Assembly: GCA_944472155.2 (NCBI GenBank)
Contig: OX235272.1
Span: 14,306,354 to 14,370,353 of the forward strand
Length of the DNA: 64,000 nucleotides
Direction: 5' to 3'
Source of the DNA: Trichobilharzia szidati
Taxonomy: Eukaryota > Platyhelminthes > Trematoda > Strigeidida > Schistosomatidae
Within the stretch, counting starts at the first letter, position 1. Every line of letters starts with the position of its first letter. Both the position numbers and the translations under genes were made by a program. Positions 9,755 through 19,334 of the stretch are shown here, piece after piece. The notes beneath the pieces were generated by a model. That model was not told the DNA's origin, made no database searches, and saw nothing but the letters and a program-made list of their open reading frames with translations.

Positions 9755-9930
9755 TTTGATTGATGGCAAGTCGTAGTGGTTGGTATCAAGGATGTGGATT
9801 TCGTCATTTCTGGGGACTCGTCACTGAGGTGTGCTTGCATTCTGAGTGAGTGATATTGTTCCCATTGAGACTCAAACCCCATCACCCACCATTAAGGCCA
9901 TGAGAGCCACCTCTTGTGCAACGAATGAGT
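9755..9930 (-). mobile_element. SINE-alpha copy, diverged
   Basis: Minus-strand copy with TTTGAGTCTC B-box-like sequence and a ribozyme block in which GAAA is retained and the first core strand reads GTGACGA (first invariant base changed). Predicted inactive. Confidence 0.5.
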
Positions 9931-10269
9931 ATCAGTTATTATGCTGTTCTTGGGTTGTTCGGCATTTCCCACTGACTGATTATGGTGGACTGTGAAATAC
10001 TCGATTTGTGTTGAAATGTGTTTATTCATCAGTGTTTACTATGCTACAACTTTGAGAAATACCACAGACTGGATAATCAGAAGCAAATGGTATAGATTTA
10101 AAATAATCATTGAGAAGTCAATCTGACAAATCACAGATGGTCTCGAAATTCTCTGAGGTGTGAATAATCTATAATGGAGAATGTATTACTTGTCACCCTA
10201 GAAGTCTTCAAGTGTTGGTTTCTATGAATTTGACTAATTTCAAGTTTTTATCACAAATTGAGCTTTATT

Positions 10270-10562
10270 TAGAGAATCACTGAAAACCAGAGAGTCCCGG
10301 ACAGCTGTTTCGTCCTAGTTCGAGACTCTTCATCACTACGCACCCATGGTTCCTATCAGAGAGAATTGACAGCCCATTGGATTCCGTCCTACTGGCTGAA
10401 TGATCCAAAAACCCACCTTGTAACCTGCAGGTCCTGGGTTCGACTTCAGGGTATGGGTCTATGGGATCGTGTTACTGAAGAGTCCCACACAAGGATGAAA
10501 CAGTCGTTCAATACTCTTGGTTTTCAGTTCTCCTCTAATTGAAGTCAGTTTGTGATCGAACT
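10270..10562. mobile_element. Head-to-head pair of SINE-beta copies
   Basis: A minus-strand copy (10270 to about 10380) and a plus-strand copy (about 10410-10562) flank the last intron-exon border of gene 1. The right copy has CTGAAGA (10475-10481) directly followed by GTCC...GGAT and GAAA (10497-10500). The left copy has ATGAAGA and GAAA. Ends just 50 bp before the acceptor tract of the last exon. Confidence 0.62.
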
Positions 10563-10689
10563 TTTGAAGTCAACATGAGACGACTGGTGATGAAATTTCG
10601 AAATTAGTATTTTTGGTACAAACTTTTGTATTTTTGTTTTTCCTACTTCTAACACTTCTTCACCCTCCTGTCTGCTCAACCTGCATCAG

Positions 10690-10984
10690 ATCAAATACAA
10701 CAAGACGTGAAAAAACTCAAAAGCCTGGATTGTCAACAACTAGCAGTGTTAGCATGAATAACATAAACAGTATGGCTAGTAATTGTTCAAATTCTATTCC
10801 AATATTTGATTATCATCATCATAATGGTAATAAAACATCAAATTCTAATAATAAATCTGCTTTATTACGTGAACAATTTTTCAGTTCTATGTTAGGCGAC
10901 AGTAATACCCAACAACATCAACCATCTCTGGAATCAGAATTGTCTAGGAAACCAAAGGTTTTATTGCAATACGGAGATTTATGA
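10690..10984 (+). CDS. Last coding exon of gene 1 with stop codon
   Basis: The acceptor is a long pyrimidine-rich stretch ending CTGCATCAG (AG 10688-10689). The first base completes the Glu codon (GA|A) left at 5493. About 97 codons follow to TGA at 10982-10984. The peptide is again Asn/Ser/His-rich, includes a His-His-His cluster, and ends Gly-Asp-Leu. The frame also reads upstream through the pyrimidine tract from an ATG at 10613, giving a hydrophobic Phe/Leu stretch that looks like a signal peptide; this is the translated splice tract, not coding. I see no convincing AATAAA soon after the stop. Function unknown. Confidence 0.7.
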
Positions 10985-11690
10985 TACCTACCAACACACA
11001 AATACATATATACACTTCATTTCATTAAAGTTTCGCTAATTAACTTGTGAATACCTCTCTGCACATACACATTCATCGGCATCACTGTCATCATCGTTAT
11101 TATTATTTTCATTCTAGTAACTAATGCCTCATTCATACATTCTTTTTTTCATGATATGGCTGTGCTTTGTTATTCCCCCCTCCCCCGTTCTTGTATTTTT
11201 GAAACTCTTAATAATATAGCAAATGTCATATTTCTTCTCTGCTTTTATATTCTACATACATTCAACGCCAACATACTCACTCAGTCTTTATCTTATATAT
11301 TTTATATTGTCATTATTATCATTTCATTCATAATTCAATGATCATCATCATCATAGTATATATACAAAAACAAAAATTTAGCGGATTATTTAATGTTTGT
11401 GGAAACGTGCGTATTTTGAAATCATAATATATATATTATTACATTTTATTATCATTATTATTATAATTATTATTATCATCATCACTAAATACATTTGATA
11501 TTTTCAATATTCACAGAATTTCCATGTACAGGTTAATATTACCACTACCACTGGCATCATTTTGTTTTCTAAAATTTACATTAAAAATACATAATTTATA
11601 CATACTCTTGGTTGTTTTGAATGTGCGATTCAGTAAAAACAAAACGGTAATAGTTACGTTCAATGTGGGAGTGGGGTGTACATACATGGT
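10985..11690. other. Probable 3' UTR and downstream of gene 1
   Basis: AT-rich sequence with ATT/ATC trinucleotide repeats after the TGA. I cannot place the poly(A) site. The ORF at 11156-11341 is low-complexity and not supported. Confidence 0.35.
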
Positions 11691-11699
11691 TGCTTGATT

Positions 11700-11830
11700 T
11701 GTGTAGGATGCTCACCAACAACCATTCGCGTGGTCCGGTCCGGGGTTTGATCCCCCGACCGGTGCAGTCTTAAACGTCACCTAGCTGATAGTGAGCCCAG
11801 AAAAGTTAAGTTCTGTGTGTAAGCAGGTAG
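11700..11830 (+). mobile_element. Diverged tRNA-like SINE head
   Basis: Resembles the SINE-A/B head (GGATGCTCACC..., B-box GGGGTTTGATCCC at about 11742-11755) but the body differs. Fragment of uncertain subfamily. Confidence 0.4.
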
Positions 11831-11929
11831 GTACCACTCACTCAAATTCGTTTACTACACAATAACTTATTAAAAAATATGATTGATTTGGATTTCACTG
11901 TATCTACTACACTTAGGCATGGGCAATTA

Positions 11930-12140
11930 GGTGGTATCTATCATTCAGGCCCATTAGTGGAACGAGTTGGGTGTCCAAGGGTGACACATAGAGGAGGAGA
12001 TCGTGCGATGAGGAGATGAGAAACTATGGCCAATGGTAGGGCCAACTGAAGTGGACCGCAGAGAATAGGACAAAGTGGAGATGTGTTGTTGAAGCCCTAT
12101 GTTCCACTCGGAACCCAAGGGAACACTAATAATGCAGAAA
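11930..12140 (+). mobile_element. LINE-B 3'-end fragment
   Basis: About 200 bp of the LINE-B C-terminal/3' UTR region, ending in GAAGCCCTATGTTCCACT and CCCAAGGGAACACTAATAAT. Same end as the long copies at 35.8-38.5 and 59.8-62.2 kb. Confidence 0.6.
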
Positions 12141-12850
12141 ATATATTAAGTTTGGCTAATTACGTAGCGTATGGAAAATTTGCTTCGTTCAAAAGTCACC
12201 TTTAACCAACTGTCGCTTGATAATGATAAAAAGAAAACCGTATTCAACACCATTACCTAGAACAGAAAAAGGAATAGAACTACTTGTCGTTGAAGGAGAT
12301 GCATAGACAGAAGTTGGGGAGGCGGCAGAATCATAATGTGGATTTCTTGTGTGTAGTCGACAACCATTGAAAGCAGTGATACTGAAGTGGTGAGTGTGTC
12401 CCCTCTGACTTCTTCATAAAAGTGTCAAGATATACATTATTTTAAATAACCTTTTTTCCACTGTCATTTCATTGAAAGTAAGTGACTGATAAAATACCCA
12501 GATAATAAATCATTTTGAGTGTTTTGGGGAAAGTGTGAAAACTACAAACAAAAAGGACACAGGTCAACGGTACCAACGAAGTGTAGCGCAGTTAAACCAC
12601 ATATTCATGAAAACCAATAGCCGCATTTCAGTATGTAATTTTACAGGTTTTATATTAATAATTCTGAAAAACTATTTATTCAAAATTGTCAGGAAATCGT
12701 GTTGTTTAAAATATGTCTCCTCACCATTATTGCTTCGTAGTCTCACCTTTATTCACATTGTTCATCATGCTTCTTGATTCTGACTAGTTGTACAGTGAGT
12801 GGGTAAGCAAAGTCCATCGAAGTGGCTGATGTATTTCAACTTCATTGTTT
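12141..12850. other. Intergenic sequence, nothing recognised
   Basis: AT-rich sequence between two LINE-B ends. An 80-codon ORF (12535-12777) has no family resemblance and no splice context and is not called. Confidence 0.35.
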
Positions 12851-12854
12851 CTAA

Positions 12855-13045
12855 TTGTATATTATTATTATTGTATCCTTTAATTCCTAGAGGAACATAG
12901 GGCTTCAGCCGTGCGTCTCCATTGCATTTGGTTCTCTGCTAGAGTCTTCAACTGACTCCATGTCTCTCCACACGTTTTCATCTCCTCTTCACATGACCTC
13001 CTCCTCCAAGTCACCCTTGGACGACCAACTCGCCGTTTCTAATTG
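12855..13045 (-). mobile_element. LINE-B 3'-end fragment
   Basis: Minus-strand 3' end: the complement of GAAGCCCTATGTTCCTCT with an ATTATTATT tail at 12860-12875. It is the inverted partner of the fragment at 11930-12140. Confidence 0.6.
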
Positions 13046-13099
13046 TGGAAACACTTTTATGACACTAGTCAGGATTATTAGCTGATATTTCTGGATTTC

Positions 13100-13108
<9 letters not shown>

Positions 13109-13146
<38 letters not shown>
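13109..13146. repeat. (TA)n microsatellite
   Basis: Uninterrupted TA dinucleotide run of about 38 bp. Similar runs lie at 3578-3596, 28635-28670 and 29762-29783. Confidence 0.9.
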
Positions 13147-13148
<2 letters not shown>

Positions 13149-13197
13149 TACAGAGAACACGCTTTATGTTGCAGGTATTCAACGTCTTACTGCACAT

Positions 13198-13415
13198 TTA
13201 TTTCCCATATAGGTGTCCGCTTTTACCATTACACTTTTCAGTCATACATGTGAAGACGTCAACCACATTATCAGCGGTTACACAGTAGGAAGTTGACTCC
13301 AGAAGCTCGACGCTTGAATAAATAGAATTGTGAATAGTTTCGTCTGTCATGCATATACGCTGAGTCTTTAGACGAATCACATCTCGCCAGTCAGTTGGTT
13401 CTTGACAATCTTCCC
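13198..13415 (-). CDS. Candidate terminal exon, minus strand
   Basis: On the minus strand an acceptor GTTATTTAG ends at 13416; the frame then runs 72 codons to TAA at 13200-13198. The peptide starts GEDCQEPTDWRDV and is of mixed, non-repetitive composition with four Cys in the last third, which is more gene-like than the AT-rich surroundings. It needs a preceding exon ending one base into a codon. The nearest upstream candidate (14122-13929) does not provide this unless it uses a weak GTTCCA donor, so it could belong to another gene. Function unknown. Confidence 0.4.
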
Positions 13416-13569
13416 CTAAATAACTTAACGTCTACTAATATACACATACACTGCTCTTTAGAGTCACTGTCTGGTAAATATACCAATCGTTTGATATTTC
13501 ATTTTATCACTACTCAAAAAATAGTTAACTTTATTAACCAGGACGCCACATTAGTATTTTTTTGTTTTT

Positions 13570-13757
13570 ATTTTTGATTACAGCTTGATTCCACACAGTA
13601 TTTTTTTGGTACATGTATGGAATTTTCAGCATGTGATATCGCTAGCCCAAATTTTACAGGCCGACCATAGATATCAGGTGTGCGTCGGCAGGGGATCGAG
13701 CCCGGGCCATGTGCATGGTCGACGAGAGTCCTAAACACTGTGCCACCGACGCACACA
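13570..13757 (-). mobile_element. SINE-B, near full length
   Basis: On the minus strand: head GTCGGTGGCACAGTG... with A-box TGGCACAGTG, B-box-like GGGCTCGATCCCC, then the SINE-B body (ATATCTATGGTCGGCCTG) and the end GTGGAATCAAGCTGTAATCA plus an A-rich tail. The body differs from SINE-A after the head. Confidence 0.72.
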
Positions 13758-13928
13758 TCGATTTATTCGAGATTATTCACGTGTTAAATTAAAACAACAC
13801 AGCTATTCCTTCATAGAGATTTTTGTTGACCTGTGTTATACAACATTTCAGCAAAATAAATTTATTTCCAATGAAAGCCATTGACGATATTGGGATATTC
13901 TCGGGTACGATTTAATCCGTAACCAAAT

Positions 13929-14122
13929 TTACAGCCAGCTGGAGATTGTGGAACGTCCTAATAATGTAAATAGTGTATTGCCTTCATTAATTAATGGCTG
14001 TGCTCTTATTCGAATTTTGTCTTTCATGAACGTAAGACGGTTTTCAAGAGGATAGGAAAGTGGTTCACCTCTCATCAGTCTAAACTTATCCGAAGTTTTC
14101 ACCTTTATTTTCCAATATTTCG
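13929..14122 (-). CDS. Candidate exon of minus-strand gene, possibly terminal
   Basis: The acceptor TTCTTGCAG ends at 14123; the frame gives about 64 codons, starting KYWKIKVKTSDKFRL and ending TISSWL before TAA (13931-13929). The peptide is dense in charged and aliphatic residues with no low complexity, and looks genuinely coding. It begins with two bases of a split codon. Either it ends at the TAA, in which case an AATAAA on the same strand (13866-13861) would be a well-placed poly(A) signal, or a GTAAAT donor at 13932 is used. It does not join in phase to 16921-16707, so an exon is missing between them. Product unrecognised. Confidence 0.5.
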
Positions 14123-14129
14123 CTGCAAG

Positions 14130-14555
14130 AATCCCTACCGAAAGGTCGTATTTAGTTCACAGTTAGACTAGGGTAACTTGTGCAGAAAATGGAAACCCTA
14201 GATTTCTGGCATACACCAAAGCAAACCAGATTTGCATTAGTATTCTGCATCCACTGATTATTCTGTTAATTTATCTATCTTGAATTAGTTTTGTTCTCAA
14301 CCAGCTCAGAGGACACAATTAATCAAATATCACATTCACCTGAGTTAGAAATCTTCTCCATTGTTTCAGTTTATCTATCTAATGGCGGCCTGCTTAAATC
14401 ACTGGGCTACCTCAATTTTTTTTATCCATCAAAGTGCATCGTGTTAACTGTGTTTCATATTGTTTTAATCAACTATTGACCACAAGAAGATACAATCCAG
14501 GCAACAGTAAAGAATAGACACCAAAGTCAAATGACGTTGAACCTGCCAATTATAT
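14130..14555. other. Intronic/intergenic, nothing recognised
   Basis: AT-rich. Contains a short match (about 14382-14410) to the start of the direct repeat at 7830. Confidence 0.3.
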
Positions 14556-14559
14556 TCTT

Positions 14560-15760
14560 TTGGGTGAAAAGCGATAATTATTTAAAAAAAGTGTATTTAT
14601 AAGACATATATGTAATACAACTGGGCATGTTTGATTCTCTCCAGGATGATGCGGCTTAGTATTTTGCTTGGGATGGACAGAAGCATAATGCCACGCCAGC
14701 TCTTGCATTGACCTAAGTCCCCTTACTTCGGCAGTTTGAATAAGTAGCCTTTCTTTCAATCCTCAGGTACCTTGCTCTCTGTCCACACCTTCTCCAGTAG
14801 TGACGTCATCAAATCCGCTGTTGTCTCTGGATCCATTTTCAATGTTTCTTCTGGGATTCCATCTGGTCCTGCTGCTTTTCTAGTTTTTAGCATCTTTATT
14901 GCCTTCAGGACTTCTGATTTCGTCGGGGGGTTGGTGTTCACTAGTAGCTCTGTCTCCGTTGTTGGTATTGTTGGGCGCGTTGTTGGTGGTGGTCGATTTA
15001 GGAGTCTTTTGAAGTGTTCAGCCCAGTGTTTCCTTTGCTCCACTTCTTTGGTGATTGACTTTCCGTTGTCATCTTTCACCGGCTTGATTTGTGTTAAACG
15101 TTTGCCCGATAGGTACCAAGTTGTTTGGTAGAGTGTTGCGAGGTCTCCTTTGCCTGCAGCTTGTTCTGCTTCACTTGCCATGGCTTCATAATATTTTCTT
15201 TTGTCTTCCCTGGCACTCTTCTTTACTCTTTTGTTCAGTGTATTGCAACTTGCATTCAACTCCTGTTTCTATTCTTTATCGATGCAATGGATAATCTTTT
15301 GTTTCAACATCCTTCTCTCTTCTATAAGTCTCCACGTGTCCATAGTGAGCCACTGTCTGTTTTGTTTCTTCTCTGTGCCTAGAATTTCCATGCAGGTTTG
15401 ACTCCACACCGCTTTCATGCTGTTCTAGTGTTTTTCAACGCTGGTCTCTTCGTTAGTGTTGATTCGCGTCTCCGCCTTTTTCCTTATGATTGCAGTGAAG
15501 ATATCCTTTGTGTCCTGGTCCTTCAGTTTTTGAGTATTGAACTTGGATTGTGGCCTATCTGCAGTTCCTGTTTCTTTGAAAGTTTTTGATTTGATTTGAA
15601 GTGTTCCTAGAACGAGACAGTGGTCTGAGCCAACGTTTACTCCTCTTCTAACTTTTGTGTCCTTGGGATTGAGATGAGATGAGATGAGATGATGTTTTCA
15701 TTCATCTCTCCAAGGTGCTTCTCTACGCATGATGAGTTCTCTTTCTGTGTTTTTTTTTGT
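14560..15760 (-). pseudogene. LINE-B fragment: endonuclease C-terminus and RT N-terminus
   Basis: Minus-strand remains of an APE-type non-LTR retrotransposon. The frame 15259-14756 covers the linker between endonuclease and RT: KRVKKSAREDKRKYYE, KHWAEHFKRLLNRPPP, then KAAGPDGIPEE, the early RT motif. Upstream (to about 15600) is the VGSDHCLV-like end of the endonuclease. A (GATGA)n-like tract at 15670-15700 interrupts the endonuclease region; beyond it a short REL...REAL-like piece continues. Downstream of the early RT motifs the copy ends near 14600. Inactive. Clade is probably RTE-like, from the 3' end structure of its longer relatives. Confidence 0.7.
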
Positions 15761-15764
15761 CGCA

Positions 15765-16100
15765 AGCAGACTCATTTGTACTGAAGTTTCTGTAGCAGCT
15801 TTGTTTTTACAGGGTGGGGTTGTTACATAAATATGTTAGTTACAGAGGAGCGACTTTTTGGGGGTTGCTACCTTTGGAATCAGGAAAACAAGAAATAAAG
15901 CAATCAGAACAACAAGGAAAGAATAATCACAACAGGAAAGGCAGCGGTAACAACAACAACAACAAAAACCTTAGCAGTAATATCACTCACTGTCAAATAC
16001 AGTTAACAAAAATGATATCAAAACCACAGACTCACAGTGCGTTTACTTACGTGGCGACAAAAGTGAAGTTAAGCTTCAGACACACATACAAAAGGCCCTG
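15765..16100 (-). mobile_element. Probable LINE-B 5' region
   Basis: Minus-strand sequence immediately upstream of the 14560-15760 fragment. The part 15835-15780 (AACCCCACCCTGTAAAAAC then GCTGCTACAGAAACTTCAG) is closely similar to the middle of SINE-A. Assigning it to LINE-B rests only on adjacency. The plus-strand ORF across it (15814-16101) is probably a shadow. Confidence 0.45.
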
Positions 16101-16650
16101 ACGCATTAATGGCCTTGTAACTCTTAGTCAGTGGGAAGCAGTGAAACGAGGTAAATAACACTATATGGTCTGCTTGGACCAAGTGTACCAACTGTTAACG
16201 CTTTTCATTAACAACTTTGTTTAACCAAAATGGCAATTCTTCTCAAACAAGAAAAACCCCTCAGAGATAGAAGAACAATCTTAATTGTTTTACAGGAGTA
16301 GTTGAACTGATACAAACAGGATTTCATCACTGAGATTCTCAGTGTTACAGCATTCTACCACTATTTAATTCAATACTGGGTAAAATACAGACACTATTTA
16401 ACTTGAATTCAAAATAAGTGGAGAAATTTATTTATTTTAAAGGAAAATGTTACACATTATATACCTTCCAAAAGAATTAATTAGCGCTCCTAGACCTGGC
16501 TCACCAGCGCGGTAGAACGAAATGCGAAGGAATTAGCAAAAAGAACGAAAGAAACAAAATAAAATAAAATCTGGTTGCTCTTCCATGATGTTACACATCT
16601 TCACGAGTGTACTTCGTCAAAAAAAACAAAGAATTTTGCGTCTGTTTATT
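16101..16650. other. Intronic sequence, nothing recognised
   Basis: AT-rich sequence in which a missing exon of the minus-strand gene might lie. I could not identify one with acceptable splice sites. Confidence 0.3.
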
Positions 16651-16706
16651 TTTTCCTATGATAACCTAGTGTGTATACTGCGGAATATATTATAATATGC
16701 AATTAC

Positions 16707-16921
16707 CTTTCCGAAGTTTTTAAGGGATTCGATTTCTTGATTTATTTTATGCAACCAGGCCTTTTGACATTTGTTCCGTGCCTTAATGTATAATGTCTCA
16801 CAAAGAAAAAATTTATCCACATTTGCTTTGCTCTCCTTCTTCTCTAACTCTTGCAATGCCTCATTTCTGATTGCAAAGAGTCGTTTTGCCTCGTCATCAA
16901 GCCAACGACGACCTGAAGGAA
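16707..16921 (-). CDS. Candidate exon of minus-strand gene
   Basis: The acceptor TTATTTCCAG ends at 16922 and the donor GTAATT follows at 16706. The exon is 215 nt: two bases finishing a split codon plus 71 codons, no stops. The peptide begins PSGRRWLDDEAKRL, is strongly helical and charged, and ends NFGK. Its incoming phase matches the outgoing phase of 21896-21781. A caution: a WLDDEAKRL...RN pattern followed by basic helix also occurs in the linker upstream of non-LTR RTs, so a retroelement origin is possible. The intact frame and proper splice sites argue for a host exon. Confidence 0.5.
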
Positions 16922-16984
16922 CTGGAAATAATAAGAGGGAAATCAATTATTAACGTTGTCAAGTATTCGTTTGTAGGGATTTGA

Positions 16985-17340
16985 CTGATTGGTTACAGGA
17001 TTTCATCATGAGCTGACATCAGTTAGAGAACCATTGGAAGACCTGGGAGTACTGGACAGCTGTTTCATCGACCTACTTTGGAACTCTTCATCAGAGCGCA
17101 CCCATCGCCGGGGTTCGAACCCAGGACCTCCTCTGGTTACAAGACGACCTTGCAGACCATTAGGCCACTGGGACCCGATCCAATGGCCGGTGCATGAAGC
17201 CCAGTTTATGTCAATTCAAGACATAGCACAACCGCTAGCCAGTGTCTTCGGTGAGTATTTGTTCACACACCCGACCTGCTGCACCCTACTGGCCACGAAT
17301 TCCCACTAGAACCTCAGGTAACGAACTACCTACTATTATT
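16985..17340 (-). mobile_element. SINE-beta, single near-complete copy
   Basis: On the minus strand: tRNA-like head with GGGTCCCAGTGGCCTAATGG (A-box) and GGGTTCGAACCCC (B-box, complement about 17110-17122), the ribozyme-like block TCTGATGAAGAG...GATGAAAC, then the tail ending GATGAAATCCTGTAACC (about 17010-16992). This copy best shows the family order: tRNA-like promoter, hammerhead-like block, tail. Sequence upstream of the head (17183-17340) resembles the flank of the copy at 39.6 kb, so the element may extend that far. Confidence 0.7.
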
Positions 17341-18075
17341 ATACCTACAAGAGAAAATATTATATTATTTTAAACGGAATAATGGATGGATCACAAAATA
17401 CTTCTCACTCGCATACACACACACACACACAAATGTTCACCTGGAACCATCTCTAAAATAAGCAGCAGAAGAAAGAAACTTATCAGCTACAGCTACGCAC
17501 AATTCCAGACATAATAATAATATGCTTTATTCCAAAACAGTACTTATGATATAGTGTGGAATTCTTAGCACTTTCTTCAATATTGCACCTAATTTACTCG
17601 ACAGCAGCGAAAAACAAAAGTAAAAGATAATATTACAGGATTGATAATAGCAGCTGTTTTGGTATTAGCAGTGATAATAAAGTCAAAAATGTATAAAAAG
17701 TGTAAAATAATGATAACAGTGTTAATATCTAAAATTATAAATTAATTGAAATAATGTCTCCATAGATAAGAAACAATATAAGAGCCGATCATTTCGCTAA
17801 TAACATACTAATTCGTAGGTTTCGCACTTAACATTATCTCTATCATGGAGAGTGCTACTGATAACATTTATCAGTAGTATATAAAGAGATGTTCATCAGC
17901 ATAAAAACAGGAAAGAGCAGGGAGATAAATTTGATTTCAGAGAAGGTTAAATGATACAGCGTTGTGGATGTACATTGGAGAAATGAAAGGAACGCAAAGA
18001 AACACAATATGAAGTCCAGAAGTGCCACAACACGAAGATCTGTGCAAATGGTGCGTTAAAGATAAGGTATACATA
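17341..18075. other. Intronic sequence with (CA)n
   Basis: AT-rich, with a short ACAC repeat at about 17415-17432. No exon or element recognised. Confidence 0.35.
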
Positions 18076-18079
18076 ATTT

Positions 18080-18960
18080 GGATAGATACAGATACCAACA
18101 CGTCTTCAGATATCACGTCTACTCAAGAGACGACGTAAACTGGCATATGCGGAACGAGCCGTCTGTATCCGTGTTGAGATTTCGTCTGTTATCAAATCCA
18201 TGGGGCTGGCTGATGCAACTTCCCAAATAAATGAAGTGGTCAATACACTCTACCACTTCACTCCCTGTTTCTAAGCTAGGAATCGATGATGTCCAGTCCA
18301 GTATCCTCATCATCTTACATTAGACAGCAGGAGTGAATCGCATGCCAAACATTTGCAGATTACAGATCAAGGTGTTCAGAAGACTCTGCTGTACACTTTG
18401 TCAGCGTCCTCACCTAGAAGGACTATATCATCTGCATATTCTAAATCAACGAGATTATTCCCTGGTAACAAGTCAATTCCTGAGTCGCTGAAATCAGCAG
18501 TTAGGGTTAATTCCATTAGTACATCTATGATGACATTGAATTGAAATGGGGACTGTGGGCATCCTTGACGGATACTACTAGCTGTCACCACTTCAGATGA
18601 CAACTCGCCATAAGCTCTTACTTGGCTGGCTGCATGAGTTCGAGTAGAGTACATTGACCAGTGCAATGTATTTTCTCGGCATTCGCTTCACATCCAAATA
18701 TCGCCATAGTACCTCTCGGTCGACGGAATCGAATGCCACCTATAGGCCAAGAAATATAACCACTGTTGGACGCGGACGGCAAGTCTGCACATGTTCTAGA
18801 ATCTGTCGAAGGGTGAAAATACGATCAGTAGATCCTCTTCCTAGTCTAAAGCCTGCCTGGTTCTCTTGTATTTGTTCTTCTCGTGCATTGCTTAGTCTAC
18901 GCTTTATTAATGAGCCTAGAAATTTAGATACCATATGAATCAAGCTAATTCCCCTGTGAT
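18080..18960 (-). pseudogene. LINE-A reverse transcriptase remnant
   Basis: Minus-strand pieces of an APE-type non-LTR RT in the correct order: NQAGFRLGRGSTDRIFTLRQI (18880-18810), the SIRQGCPQSPFQFNVIIDVL motif (about 18590-18530), LVDLEYADDIVLLGEDAD (about 18455-18400, catalytic YADD), then a YLGSCIS block (about 18225). Frameshifts and stops separate the pieces. YADD is preserved but the gene is broken. Confidence 0.75.
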
Positions 18961-19334
18961 TATCACAGGAAGACTTGACCTCTCAGTTGACGGAGTGAGA
19001 TCCCACCTTCAGGTCAAGAAGTATTGCATGTGTCGGATGCCTGTAAGCATGTTTATATCCAGAACATGTCAAAGGGTGCAAGTATGAGAACAATGAAAAG
19101 TGTGTTTTGCTCCTATCAGTGGTAATGCATACCTAATAATATTTGTTCTATATCACCAGCCACTTTGTTGTCTTCATATGAAAAAATACAAATTGAAAAT
19201 AATTATGTATATTTAAAAATAAATAATTCTAATGTATGTTACTTGATATTCTTCGTCCTCTTTTAGAATTTACAAAACGTTGATCTGTCTAAAATCTCCT
19301 ATCGATGTTGTAAGATTAATATTCTATTTATTAA

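Noticed and set aside
10613..10689. Signal peptide at the start of the 10613 ORF
   Set aside because: The hydrophobic Phe/Leu stretch is the translated pyrimidine tract of a splice acceptor; the real exon starts at 10690 in phase with 5493.
12535..12777. 80-codon hypothetical gene
   Set aside because: No domain, splice context or composition signal; surrounded by repeat fragments.
15814..16101. 95-codon ORF with Asn run
   Set aside because: It lies antisense across the presumed LINE-B 5' region, and the Asn run is an AAC repeat.
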